Source of the DNA: UBA8437 sp003445035
GTDB taxonomy: Bacteria; Planctomycetota; Planctomycetia; Planctomycetales; Planctomycetaceae
NCBI GenBank assembly: GCA_937901285.1
Contig: CALCHI010000480.1
Coordinates: 1 to 9,649 of the forward strand
Reading direction: 5' to 3'
Length of the DNA stretch: 9,649 bases
Shown piece by piece: positions 1 to 8,391 of this stretch; positions within the stretch are counted from its first letter, which is position 1, and each line of letters opens with the position of its first letter. The position numbers and the translations under genes were made by a program. Below the pieces are notes generated by a model that saw nothing but the letters and a program-made list of their open reading frames with translations, did not search any database and was not told where the DNA came from.

Positions 1-638
1 AGGATCGTCCGGTCGAGACCGGCTTGACGGCGGTTGCCGACGATCGCATCGAAGGCCCGCGACGGGTAGATTTCCTTGGTGGTGGGCCGCGTCGGCGAAC
101 TCCAGGAAATGCATGATCCATAGAGCATCGAGAGGCCGTCTTCCAGCCGTAGTTCGGTCGGCTCGATTCCGAGGACCAGGCTGGGGAGGGCCGTGTGTTT
201 CCCGATTCGTTGCGCCAGGACCTGGTCCATGGTGCGGCCCACACGGAGGTCATTCTGGTCCAGGCTGACCCAGGCTCCCGAGAGCAGATTGGGCATGCGA
301 CCCAGGTGGGCACTCGGATTGGCCACCGACTGGGCGTTGAACAACCCTTCCAGGACGCACAAGTCGTCACGATAGGGAAGCAGAGGCTGCAGTCCAGGTC
401 CGAATTGCATACCGCCGGGCGCGGATTTGGCCCACCAGTGTTCTGGCTCTACCCCATTCGAAAAATAGACGCAGGCAAATCGTCGCGGAGGTTTGTCTGG
501 GGTGTCGGAGACCCGTTTGCCGTAGGCGCTGCGTTGCGGGAGCGATGCGAGCCACGGCAAGGCCAGGGTGCCGCCGGCGGATCGCAGGAACACGCGACGA
601 GAGAGGGCTTCGGACCAGTGTGTGCGAGGCAGTTGCAT
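1..638 (-). CDS. DUF1552 (HXXSHH) family protein, Tat-exported, N-terminal part only
   Basis: The reading frame is open from an ATG at 638 to the left edge (212 codons plus two bases), so the C-terminal half is missing. The family is usually about 430-480 residues. Residues 13-19 read S-R-R-V-F-L-R, followed by a short hydrophobic stretch (G-T-L-A-L-P-W-L-A): a twin-arginine signal, as is typical of DUF1552 proteins. The following sequence has the family look, with F-S-N-G-V-E-P near residue 60, H-W-W-A-K and P-G-G-M-Q-F just after it, and L-E-G-L-F-N-A-Q near residue 97. The HXXSHH motif that names the family would lie beyond the edge. The molecular function of the family is unknown; in planctomycetes it accompanies DUF1592 proteins, as here. 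The gene begins 4 bases after the stop of the upstream gene, which suggests co-transcription and translational coupling. An in-frame ATG at 671 would add 11 residues and overlap that gene by 29 bases. Neither start has a clear Shine-Dalgarno; 638 was preferred because it gives the usual Tat n-region length. Confidence 0.9.
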   Translation of the reverse strand, partial: MQLPRTHWSEALSRRVFLRSAGGTLALPWLASLPQRSAYGKRVSDTPDKPPRRFACVYFSNGVEPEHWWAKSAPGGMQFGPGLQPLLPYRDDLCVLEGLFNAQSVANPSAHLGRMPNLLSGAWVSLDQNDLRVGRTMDQVLAQRIGKHTALPSLVLGIEPTELRLEDGLSMLYGSCISWSSPTRPTTKEIYPSRAFDAIVGNRRQAGLDRTI

Positions 639-642
639 GGCA

Positions 643-3600
643 TCAGCGTGAAGTGGGAGCGGTACGCGCATGATAACGAAACTGGCGACTTGTCACGATA
701 GTTTCAGCCAGCTCGGCCAGCCCGGCGCCATCGGCCAGCAGGGTGGTCATCTTTTCCAGCAGCGCGGTGTCGCCAATCGTCTCGGGTCGTCCCAGTGCGT
801 ATCCCAGCAATTTGGCAGCGAGCGTGCGGTGGAACTGGGATTGCCGCGACCGGAGATAGCCGTGCAGCTCAGTGGCATCGGCGATCGAGGTGCCGTCGCG
901 AAGTTTGCTGGCCGTTTCGATCGGTTTTCCGTCACGATAGCGATTACGCCAGCGGCCCAGCGAGTCGTAGTTTTCCAAGGCAAAACCGAATGGGTCGATC
1001 CGCGCATGACAGTTTACACAGGCGGCATCGCGACGGTGTGCTGCCAGGCGTTGACGGACAGAGAGTCCGTCCGCCGGCACGTCATCTGCAGCAATGGAGC
1101 CTGCATCAGCGGGCGGTGGGGGTACCGACTCACCCAGGACCTGCCGTAGGACCCAGTCACCGCGGCGGACGGGGCTGGTTCTCAGAGGGGCGGAAGTCAC
1201 CGTCAGCACGGCCCCCAGCCGGAGCAGTCCACCGCGGTGGGAGCGATGCACGTCGTTGACGCGTCGCAGCAGTGTGGAACTGGCCTGTTGGGGATCGGCG
1301 TTGGCGGGTTCCGGGAAAGGCACACCATAATGAGACGCCAGGGCGCGATTGAGAAACGTGTAGTCGGCGAACAGCAGCTCGGCGGGAGGACGGTTTCTCC
1401 GAACGATGTGGGTACAAAGTGCGATGGCCTCCTGGTACATCGCTGACTGGATCGTCTCGCTCCATTCCGGGAAGCGACTTGTGTCGACACCTCGGTATTG
1501 GTCGAACCGGTAGAAGCCAAACCACTGGCCGAAGAATTCGGTGGCAAAACGGGTCGACCTCGGATCCTTAAGCATGCGGCGGGCGTGGCGGGCGAGGACC
1601 TTTGGATGCTGGAGTCGTTGTCCGGCGGCATCCTCGCGGAGAGCATCGTCGGGGAGAGACGACCAGAAGAGATAACTGAGCCGCGACGCCAATTCCCAGT
1701 CAGACAGAGGAGCGGAGGAAGCGTTGGCGGTGACGCGTTCTGCTCGGTAGAGAAAAGCGGGAGAGACCAGGATCCGCGTCAGGAGTGATCTCACCGCGGC
1801 GGCGTGGTCAAAACGATTCTGCGTCCGCAGAGATTCGTAAAAAGATCGCAGGCGAGTGGCCTCGTTGTCAGTCAGCGGCCGGCGCCAGGCGCGCGTGGCA
1901 AACTGAAGCACATCCTGCAGATGGCCCGCGTGGGCCGATTTCAGAGACTGGCGATCGGACTGGTACTCGAGGTGGAGTGGGACGAGGTAACCACGGGCTT
2001 CGGCAGGCAGCTGTTCAAACCACTGTCGATCAAGATCTTTCATACGCCGGTCGCCCAGCGAAAATTCAAACATGCCGGACAACATCCGCAACCAGGCATC
2101 GTGGTACCCAAATGAGGTTCGCAGGTCGATCCAGGCCTGGTCCAGTCGATGCCGCGTGGCCGCGTCCAGCATGTGTTCCACCAGGAACTGGTCGTCACGC
2201 GCGTATTTGATTTGTATATGAAATGCGTTGCGTTGCGGATTGTTGTAGGTGGCGTCGAAGGGCTTGGGTATGGGGTCGCGATCGGAGGGGGCTGGTTCTC
2301 GCTGGGAGACCTGGGGAAGCAGGCGGGCGAATTGAAGCACGCCCTCTTTCCAGGCCTGAAAGGCAGGGCTGCCCGGGTTGGCCAGTACCGCGGAGATCGA
2401 TTTCCCCTGATCGGTTTCTTCCAGCTGTGTGATGGAACAGCGAATGATGCAGTCTGCGCCCCGATCGACATCCAGCTCCGCATCGACCAGGAGCCGTGCA
2501 GAACCGGCATCTTTGGGGATCGGTACCGTGAAGCGAACCGGTTGCGTACCCCGCGTGGTGAAGTCGTCTTTTGTGACCTTGCCTCCGCGGGGATGTTCGC
2601 CGAAACGAAGCCGTCTGACGACGTCCGCGGTGACAACTTCTCGCAATGGATGGAAAGGTTGTTCGCGCAAATCGGCCACCCGAAATTGAATCCGCGGATT
2701 TTTCCAGATCACCACCGCGTCGGGCCGTTCATCGGGAAGGGCCGATTCCACGGAAATGACCAGGTTGGCCGTGGCCGTTTTGGGCGGCCAGTTGATGTTC
2801 ATCTCAAAACGTTGTGCACGGGTTACCCGGAAGAGATCGGCCCGCAAAACAGGGGCTTCTTCCTTGGCGTCAGCATTGGCTCCAAATCGATTTTGCCAGT
2901 GCCGTACGCGCTCGGCCAGCTCTTGGCAACGTTGCCGGATCTGCATGCAGAACGCCTGCTGTGCCGCGGCACCGTCGGCGACAGGTGGGGCGGGAAGCTG
3001 CTGCCAGCCGCGAGCGATCTCGGAGGTGGGGAAGCCAAGATCTCGCTGTTGAAGGAGCTGGTGGATGTACTTGAGAAACGGTGGGTCCAGGCCTTCTGCC
3101 GTAGCCAACCTGGAATAGTCGGCTGCCCCACGCCCCAACGCGTTGCGATGGGAAAACAGCCAGGCTGCATAGAAAGCCTTCGGGTATCTATCCAACCCAA
3201 AAGGTTCGCCGCCTTCGCCTGCCGCGGTACGAAAACCGTGGTTGCGGTAGATCGATTGAATCCGTGTGATGGCCGACAATTCGAACCCGGTGTTACCGGG
3301 GTCGCGGTGGAAGGCCAGCGGGCCAGAGCCGATGACGGCATGGTTGGCGACCTGCCGTGCCGCGTCCAGGTAACGCTGTAAGGTCGAGTCCTGTATGAAC
3401 TGGACACCTCCGCTATTGGTAAATCCGGCACCACCAACGGCATCACTGACGAAGCCGCGGTGGACATCAAGCCGAAGCCCGGTCAAGTCGCGAATTGTGT
3501 AGTCGTATTCGGCGCTGGTCAGTCGCCGCATGAGGATACGCCCCGGGTCTCCGGCATGCCGCGCCACCGCTTGTTGCAGGCGTTGTTGGATCCACTCACT

Positions 3601-3930
3601 CAGCCGCTTGCGGTCCGCGGCGGTCGGCTGTGCAGCGTCGCGTGGCGGCATCCGTCGGCTGCGAAGCTGGTCGGCGACCTTCCTCCATCCGCGGAAATCG
3701 CGGGCGAAGGAGTCCCGGGTGATGAGCGTCTTGAGGCTAAGCCCGCCCTCAGGGGAATCACCGCTATGGCAATCGAAACAGAATCGTTGCAGCAGCATGC
3801 CAATGGGATCCGCCGCCTTCGGAGTCTCACCGGCGCGGACAGCCATGGGGACAGCGGCCAGAAAAATAAGTCCGGCAAGAGTGACCCCACGGAGCGGCTG
3901 ATGGGACGACAGATCGGGCAAAATCAGCAT
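643..3930 (-). CDS. Planctomycete cytochrome-c-like multi-domain protein (DUF1587/DUF1595/DUF1592/DUF1588/DUF1585)
   Basis: This is a 1095-residue exported protein. The ATG at 3930 was chosen because A-G-G-A-G lies 5 bases upstream and because it gives a good signal peptide (hydrophobic core V-T-L-A-G-L-I-F-L-A-A-V, likely cleavage after V-R-A at about residue 33). A GTG at 3981 in the same frame is less likely. Domains in order: an N-terminal PSCyt1-like haem segment with C-F-D-C-H at residues 51-55 and M-P-P at 94-96 (possible distal Met ligand); DUF1587 from R-R-L-T-S-A-E-Y-D at 135; a long middle segment (about 200-670); DUF1595 from W-R-R-P-L-T at 682; DUF1592 from about 741 (E-L-A-S-R-L-S-Y-L-F-W); DUF1588 from R-G-G-L-L-R-L-G at 899, with a second haem motif C-V-N-C-H at 971-975; and DUF1585 at the C-terminus (L-L-G-Y-A-L-G-R-P-E). 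The biochemical role of the family is not established; the haem motifs suggest periplasmic electron transfer. It is longer than the 750-850 residues usual for relatives because of the middle segment. It is upstream of, and probably in an operon with, the DUF1552 gene. Confidence 0.95.
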   Translation of the reverse strand: MLILPDLSSHQPLRGVTLAGLIFLAAVPMAVRAGETPKAADPIGMLLQRFCFDCHSGDSPEGGLSLKTLITRDSFARDFRGWRKVADQLRSRRMPPRDAAQPTAADRKRLSEWIQQRLQQAVARHAGDPGRILMRRLTSAEYDYTIRDLTGLRLDVHRGFVSDAVGGAGFTNSGGVQFIQDSTLQRYLDAARQVANHAVIGSGPLAFHRDPGNTGFELSAITRIQSIYRNHGFRTAAGEGGEPFGLDRYPKAFYAAWLFSHRNALGRGAADYSRLATAEGLDPPFLKYIHQLLQQRDLGFPTSEIARGWQQLPAPPVADGAAAQQAFCMQIRQRCQELAERVRHWQNRFGANADAKEEAPVLRADLFRVTRAQRFEMNINWPPKTATANLVISVESALPDERPDAVVIWKNPRIQFRVADLREQPFHPLREVVTADVVRRLRFGEHPRGGKVTKDDFTTRGTQPVRFTVPIPKDAGSARLLVDAELDVDRGADCIIRCSITQLEETDQGKSISAVLANPGSPAFQAWKEGVLQFARLLPQVSQREPAPSDRDPIPKPFDATYNNPQRNAFHIQIKYARDDQFLVEHMLDAATRHRLDQAWIDLRTSFGYHDAWLRMLSGMFEFSLGDRRMKDLDRQWFEQLPAEARGYLVPLHLEYQSDRQSLKSAHAGHLQDVLQFATRAWRRPLTDNEATRLRSFYESLRTQNRFDHAAAVRSLLTRILVSPAFLYRAERVTANASSAPLSDWELASRLSYLFWSSLPDDALREDAAGQRLQHPKVLARHARRMLKDPRSTRFATEFFGQWFGFYRFDQYRGVDTSRFPEWSETIQSAMYQEAIALCTHIVRRNRPPAELLFADYTFLNRALASHYGVPFPEPANADPQQASSTLLRRVNDVHRSHRGGLLRLGAVLTVTSAPLRTSPVRRGDWVLRQVLGESVPPPPADAGSIAADDVPADGLSVRQRLAAHRRDAACVNCHARIDPFGFALENYDSLGRWRNRYRDGKPIETASKLRDGTSIADATELHGYLRSRQSQFHRTLAAKLLGYALGRPETIGDTALLEKMTTLLADGAGLAELAETIVTSRQFRYHARTAPTSR

Positions 3931-4244
3931 CAGCACTCCTGGTTGGACACGGAGGCAACTCGCAGCTTTTCGTCGAGACACCTGTAGGCCGCGGGATCTC
4001 GTCGCAGAATCGATACAGCTGACAAACCAGGCAATGCCATGAACATGACCGTCTTCCGTCCCAAATCGAACTACCCCAGTCTCCTCATCTCAGCCCCGAC
4101 GTTCAACCCGCCGGGTCCTCCCCCACAGCATCGCTCAACCGCACTCTGACCTTGATGCCTCACCTCTCTGCAGGAAAAATAACCCCGGTTCGGCGACACA
4201 ACCCGCCGGCAGCATTCCGGCATTCGAACAGGACGTTGCGGCCC
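3931..4244. other. Divergent intergenic region
   Basis: This stretch separates the two outward-facing genes and must hold the promoters for both the haem/DUF1552 pair (leftward) and the glycosidase-like gene (rightward). I found no convincing -35/-10 pair, inverted-repeat operator, riboswitch-like structure or small gene. The rightward frame is open from a TTG at 4152, but the extra 31 residues are basic and proline-rich and would sit ahead of the signal peptide, so they are treated as untranslated. Confidence 0.6.
3936..3940 (-). promoter_or_regulatory. Shine-Dalgarno AGGAG that fixes the start at 3930
   Basis: Read on the minus strand, A-G-G-A-G is followed by a 5-base spacer and the ATG at 3930. 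It is the clearest ribosome binding site in the window. It decides against the GTG at 3981, which would place 17 extra residues ahead of the signal peptide. Confidence 0.75.
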
Positions 4245-6272
4245 ATGCTTGCGAACAGAAGATGCAGCATCCTGGTCATTTTGATGATGGGCTGTCTGCC
4301 TGGAACGGACACGGCCTCCCATGCCGCAGACCGTACGGGCCCATGGAAACTCATCTACGCCAACATCGAGCCAGATCGACTCAAGCCGCCCGCGGACGGC
4401 AATTTGGTGCCGCTGCAGAACGGTCCCGGCGCCTACCTGCGCATCGTCGTGGCCAACCGCGGACCCGATGCCGATCGGATCACCGACGTGGCCCTGAACG
4501 GTGTCTCGCTCCGCCTGGCTTTGCAGGGCCGATCGCACCCTCGAGTCCAACAGTATCCTTTCTACAAACAGCACAGCATCGAGTTCATGAAAGGCGGGCC
4601 GCCGAAGGTGCTGCTCGATGCCGGCCGACCCTTGTGGTATCGCATCCTTCCGTCGAATCCAACCACTGGGATCGGCTGGACGGAGATCCTCGTTCGCCTG
4701 CGTCACTGGAATCTCGCGAAACTCCACGTCCAGCTGAAGACGGCCACGGGGCACCGGATGGCCATTCCCGTACAGACAGCCCCAGGCGTGCAGCCGATGA
4801 CGCTCATGAAGAACGTGCACATCGGCCTGGCCACGCTGAACTCCGCACGCGACCGTCTCTATGTCTACATGCTGGTTCCCACCGCTTCCAAACAGAACCC
4901 CGTTTCTATTGAGTCGATCAAGGTTGATGGCACCGAGATCACCGCCACCACCAACCGGCTCTCTGGCTACAACCGGACCGGTGTGATCCCACTCGTCGTG
5001 CCTCTCGCAAAAGCCTGGCCCAAAGGCAGTTTCCATCTCCTGGACTGTCGCCTGAGTACTGGCGAGCGACGAGTCTGCAGCGTCCGCGCCTTCAATGGAT
5101 TCGCCGTCATGATGTTCGGGGCCAATTTCGGAGGTCCCCGTCCGTTCATCGAAAGAGGCTTCAAGGAATTTCACGAACACTACATCGACAGCTGGGTCTC
5201 GCCGGGTGGAACAGGCTCCTGGCGGCAGATCAGCGAGGATTGGTGGCAGGCGATGGCTCGTCGTTATGGAATCCGGCTCCAGCCGAATCACCACCATGCC
5301 GGGCAGACCGGGGCGGAAGTCCGTCAACTGGCCAAATCCGACATGCACACGCTGGCGTACTGGCTCTTCGACGAGCCGGACGTCAACGACTATTTCGACG
5401 GAGAACACCATGGCGTACCGTTGCCGCTGCGGCTCGGCCTGCACGCCCAGCGGTTGGTCAGGTTGTCCGGATCTCTCCGCACCGCCGACCCGGTCCACCC
5501 GACGACCCTTGTCGTCGACAAGACGTTCAGGCCTCAGAATTACCACACGTACGGTCAATTGCCGGACCTGGTCCAGGCAGACATTTACTATCCGCTGGCG
5601 GCGCACGCCAAACAGGCACCGTGGGACCCTCTGGCTTACATGTACGGCGACACTCAATCGGCCCGCGCGGCCTTCATGCCCAAGCCGATGAACATCGTCG
5701 TGAGTGCCAGCCCTGACGGAGGTGCCCGGCCGCCCAAGCCGGGAGAGGAACGGATTGCCGTGTACGCCTCGGTGGCCGCCGGGGCTCACGGCATCTGCTA
5801 CTACTGGTACAACGCGGCCAGGGAAGCCGGCTGCCAATGGGTCGTCGACACCTGGGCCGAAATCGCCATTCTGAATCGCCAACTGCAACTGCTCTCACCG
5901 TGGATCGGTGTCGGCTTCCCCGTGGAGTTGCCGGTGAAGACTCCGGACAAGCTGTGGGTCAAGACCATCGCTGCCGGAACCGACGCGTTGCTGGCCGTAG
6001 TGATCAACAGGCAGTACATCTCCTCGCCGGATGGATTCACCTCCACCCCGATGGAACAGACGCCGGTTGAATTGGTGCTACCTGAAGGTTTTGCGGTTGC
6101 TTCGGCAGCCTCCATTGAAAATGACGGGCCCAGGTCTTTGGCAGTCACACAGACCGGAGACACGGTCCGATTCAACACGGGTTCCCTGGATGTCGCGCGA
6201 CTGGTCCTGCTGACACGCCGAAAGGGCCTGCTGAATCACCTCAGGACGCGCTGGGCAGAGTTGGAACGGTAG
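4245..6272 (+). CDS. Secreted protein with probable glycoside-hydrolase-like TIM barrel
   Basis: The 675-residue product starts with a signal peptide (R-R-C-S-I-L-V-I-L-M-M-G-C-L, then T-A-S-H-A-A-D). Signal peptidase I cleavage near residue 27 is likely. L-M-M-G-C is a poor lipobox, so a lipoprotein is only a remote possibility. Residues about 30-290 look like beta-sandwich sequence with no catalytic signature. Residues about 300-580 look like a TIM barrel, with N-H-H-H-A-G-Q at 348, the barrel-strand motif W-L-F-D-E-P-D at 373-379, Q-A-D-I-Y-Y near 445 and A-H-G-I-C-Y-Y-W-Y-N at 514-523. The D-E-P element, with adjacent acids D376 and E377, recalls the catalytic Asp-Glu pair of GH123/DUF4091-type barrels, and the later H-G-I-x-Y-Y-x-Y-N strand is common in retaining-type barrels. 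The last 90 residues form another beta-rich segment typical of glycosidase C-termini. I cannot name the exact family. The start at 4245 was preferred over TTG 4152 for the signal peptide; only a weak A-G-G-A lies 11 bases upstream. It is transcribed alone and converges on the DUF4838 gene. Confidence 0.8.
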   Translation: MLANRRCSILVILMMGCLPGTDTASHAADRTGPWKLIYANIEPDRLKPPADGNLVPLQNGPGAYLRIVVANRGPDADRITDVALNGVSLRLALQGRSHPRVQQYPFYKQHSIEFMKGGPPKVLLDAGRPLWYRILPSNPTTGIGWTEILVRLRHWNLAKLHVQLKTATGHRMAIPVQTAPGVQPMTLMKNVHIGLATLNSARDRLYVYMLVPTASKQNPVSIESIKVDGTEITATTNRLSGYNRTGVIPLVVPLAKAWPKGSFHLLDCRLSTGERRVCSVRAFNGFAVMMFGANFGGPRPFIERGFKEFHEHYIDSWVSPGGTGSWRQISEDWWQAMARRYGIRLQPNHHHAGQTGAEVRQLAKSDMHTLAYWLFDEPDVNDYFDGEHHGVPLPLRLGLHAQRLVRLSGSLRTADPVHPTTLVVDKTFRPQNYHTYGQLPDLVQADIYYPLAAHAKQAPWDPLAYMYGDTQSARAAFMPKPMNIVVSASPDGGARPPKPGEERIAVYASVAAGAHGICYYWYNAAREAGCQWVVDTWAEIAILNRQLQLLSPWIGVGFPVELPVKTPDKLWVKTIAAGTDALLAVVINRQYISSPDGFTSTPMEQTPVELVLPEGFAVASAASIENDGPRSLAVTQTGDTVRFNTGSLDVARLVLLTRRKGLLNHLRTRWAELER

Positions 6273-6342
6273 CCGACGGGCGTTGAAGCCACTGCCCCAG
6301 AGTGCCGTCGCTCTCACGCACGTGGCCGCCGGCTCCGAACTC
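6273..6342. other. Short gap between convergent genes
   Basis: Seventy bases lie between the two stop codons. The only symmetry seen is C-G-A-C-G-G at 6274-6279 with its complement at 6305-6310. Its 25-base loop and the absence of a T-run make it a poor terminator candidate. The convergent transcripts may therefore end by another route or overlap. Confidence 0.5.
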
Positions 6343-8334
6343 TCAATCCCGCCCCCCCCACGTCATGTTCTCCTGAAAAGAGACATAGGAGAGATTGACG
6401 ACATAGTCTTTTTCCAGGCTGTGGCGGAATGCTCTCAGACGCCTGGCCGCCGCATCAAACCCGGATCGTTTTCCGGTTTTTCGATATCCGCGAAACGCTT
6501 CCTGCGTCTCCAGTGTCAACTGGGCATCTCGCAGCCCCTTGGCCAGGAATCCAACTCGCCTGGACGCCGTTTCCTCTCCACTTGCTCTCTCCGCGGCCAC
6601 TTGCAGCAGACGACGCCCCTGGTTCATCACCTCCGGCGTATAGATCTCGTGTGCGGCCTTGTAGAACGTGCGGAAGTTCAAGCCGTCCGGGTCCTGGCGT
6701 TGGTACCTGTTGACGATCGTCTGCCACCGTTTGCGAGTGACAGGCTCGGTCACGCGTTCCCAGAAATCGAAGTACTGCTTCACGGCCGCCTTTGCTGGAC
6801 CGAATGCCCCGTAATACTCATCCAGGATCTCATCGACGGTCTTGTCGACGGGCAACTGTGTCCGGGCAACCACGTACAAGCTCGGCCCCTGTGTCGCCCA
6901 CATCCCGGTCAAGCTGTCGAGATCTGTCGCCAGCACGCCGTGGCGAAACGCATGTTGGATATCCGCGCCGACACGACGGGCATAATGCACGGGCATGTTG
7001 TGACTACCCAGGGTGATGTTCGGGCGAAAGACCAACCTGGCCCCGGTCGCCGACCATCCCTTCCAGTCGCTGCGGAACTCGCGGCTCGTTTCGTCGGTGT
7101 AAGGAAAGAACAGGGAGCTTGCCAATGCGATCACAACACGATTGTTCAGGACTGTTGCGGTGGGCGGGCGACTGTAGTTGGCGTACGCGTAGCTGATCAC
7201 GGTTGCGTTCTTGTCGAACTGCCCGGCTTCTCTCTGAACAGCGAGCAGGTACTTCGCGTAGCGGTCCGAAAGCGAACCGAGGTGCCCGGGCCAGCTCCAG
7301 CCATCTCGATTTTCGGCGACAAACGCCTTACGCGCCGCCGCTGTGGCCGCTGCGGTGTCAGTCCGCACGTCCCAGTCAAGGCACCGCCGGCAGACACACT
7401 TGCCCGGCGTGTCATTGGGTTTGCAGTTGACCCAGGGCAGTTTAGCGGTCCGGTTCGCTCGCCAGTCGACAACCACCTGCTTCCACAACTCCGGTTCGGA
7501 AACACACATCGACACATGCTGCGATCGCCCACCGTCCGGCTGTCTTTTCCCGTTGGGCAGCAGGTTGAAGAGTTCCGGGCGGGTTTCGCCGAATCGTTTC
7601 CAGTAGTCGCGGAAGGCCTCGGCATAGTCCAGGTTATGCCGCCGCATGAAGCGGTGCCTCCGTAGCCATTTGTAGACTCCCAGCTTGTAGTTGTAGACGC
7701 TGGCCTCGGAGCTCCAGGCCTGTCGACCATGGTGAAGAGAGGCTTCGAATCGCCAGTAACGCTGCATCAATCTGGGCAGCGACCTGGTTTTCCACACCCC
7801 GGAAACAACATGCTGCTGCCGTGGCACGAACTCGCCCAAATCTCCCGGCCACAACCAGCGAACGCCAACCTGGCGTTCAAGAAACTCGTAGACCGCAAAC
7901 AACGTCCCCATGTCGACGTGGTAATTGCGAGGATGGTCCGTGCCACCGTCTTTGCCGCACAGGAAGAGTCGACGAGTGCCAGATCGGATCAGATATCCGT
8001 TGGCCGGCAACCGCCTGGCGTCCACTCCAGCCTGACGGGTCGCCTCACAGGGTCCCAGAAAGATCCGGGCCAGGTCCGGGTGCAACTGCCGGTTCAGTTG
8101 CCTTTCGGGAATCGCAGCGATTTTCACACCGGTGGCTTTTTGGATGACTCGCTGGAACTCGTCGGCGGCGTACTTGATGACCTGCGGGTTTTCCGGCTTG
8201 TCCGCAAGGACCAACAACGCCATGGGCTTGCCGGCCGTCGCCACGGTGAATCCTCGACGAGATGTTTCGTGGTCAGCAGCTGAACACATCGTCAGACACG
8301 AACAAACGGCCGCAACCACTTTCAGATGAAACAT
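6343..8334 (-). CDS. DUF4838 domain protein, secreted, glycoside-hydrolase-related
   Basis: The 663-residue protein begins with a signal peptide (F-H-L-K-V-V-A-A-V-C-S-C-L-T-M, cleavage near C-S-A at 17-19). Residues about 25-165 resemble the GH67 alpha-glucuronidase N-terminal domain, with A-A-D-E-F-Q-R-V-I-Q-K-A-T-G near 56, Y-E-F-L-E-R-Q-V-G-V-R-W-L-W-P-G near 149 and G-E-F-V-P at 167. Residues about 200-480 carry DUF4838 features: P-E-L-F-N-L-L-P-N-G-K near 253, H-V-S-M-C-V-S-E-P near 273 and P-N-D-T-P-G-K-C-V-C-R-R-C at 306-318. The cysteines C313, C315 and C318 could form a disulfide or metal site. The rest is helical, with no domain I recognise. DUF4838 proteins are thought to act on or bind carbohydrate, but no activity can be assigned here. 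The ATG at 8334 was chosen for the signal peptide and a G-G-A 5 bases upstream; an in-frame ATG at 8391 would add 19 residues of non-signal type. It converges on the glycosidase-like gene, which suggests a related substrate but separate transcripts. Confidence 0.88.
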   Translation of the reverse strand: MFHLKVVAAVCSCLTMCSAADHETSRRGFTVATAGKPMALLVLADKPENPQVIKYAADEFQRVIQKATGVKIAAIPERQLNRQLHPDLARIFLGPCEATRQAGVDARRLPANGYLIRSGTRRLFLCGKDGGTDHPRNYHVDMGTLFAVYEFLERQVGVRWLWPGDLGEFVPRQQHVVSGVWKTRSLPRLMQRYWRFEASLHHGRQAWSSEASVYNYKLGVYKWLRRHRFMRRHNLDYAEAFRDYWKRFGETRPELFNLLPNGKRQPDGGRSQHVSMCVSEPELWKQVVVDWRANRTAKLPWVNCKPNDTPGKCVCRRCLDWDVRTDTAAATAAARKAFVAENRDGWSWPGHLGSLSDRYAKYLLAVQREAGQFDKNATVISYAYANYSRPPTATVLNNRVVIALASSLFFPYTDETSREFRSDWKGWSATGARLVFRPNITLGSHNMPVHYARRVGADIQHAFRHGVLATDLDSLTGMWATQGPSLYVVARTQLPVDKTVDEILDEYYGAFGPAKAAVKQYFDFWERVTEPVTRKRWQTIVNRYQRQDPDGLNFRTFYKAAHEIYTPEVMNQGRRLLQVAAERASGEETASRRVGFLAKGLRDAQLTLETQEAFRGYRKTGKRSGFDAAARRLRAFRHSLEKDYVVNLSYVSFQENMTWGGRD

Positions 8335-8391
8335 CGTTTTCCAGCTTTCCGGATCAGCCTGTTGTGCGACCACTCTAGCCGCAGTTCTCAT

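Noticed and set aside
195..701. 168-codon plus-strand frame over the DUF1552 region
   Set aside because: It is antisense to the Tat-signal-bearing DUF1552 frame and shows no family resemblance.
2149..3381. 410-codon plus-strand frame inside the DUF1592 gene
   Set aside because: It lies wholly antisense to a confidently identified multi-domain protein and has no recognisable motifs.
4019..4047. C-T-G-A-C-A with a possible -10 box 17 bases on, as a sigma-70 promoter for the rightward gene
   Set aside because: The -10 position reads A-A-C-A-T-G, too far from consensus, and such matches are expected by chance.
4071..5888. 605-codon open frame on the minus strand, antisense to the glycosidase-like gene
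   Set aside because: Its translation shows no domain, no signal peptide and a V/R/G/D-rich composition typical of the complement of a high-G+C gene. The plus-strand gene has a signal peptide and recognisable motifs.
6274..6310. Six-base inverted repeat between the convergent genes as a terminator
   Set aside because: The 25-base loop, short stem and lack of a T-run make a working factor-independent terminator unlikely.
6283..7665. 460-codon plus-strand frame antisense to the DUF4838 gene
   Set aside because: It has no domain or ribosome binding site; the minus-strand frame carries the family motifs and signal peptide.
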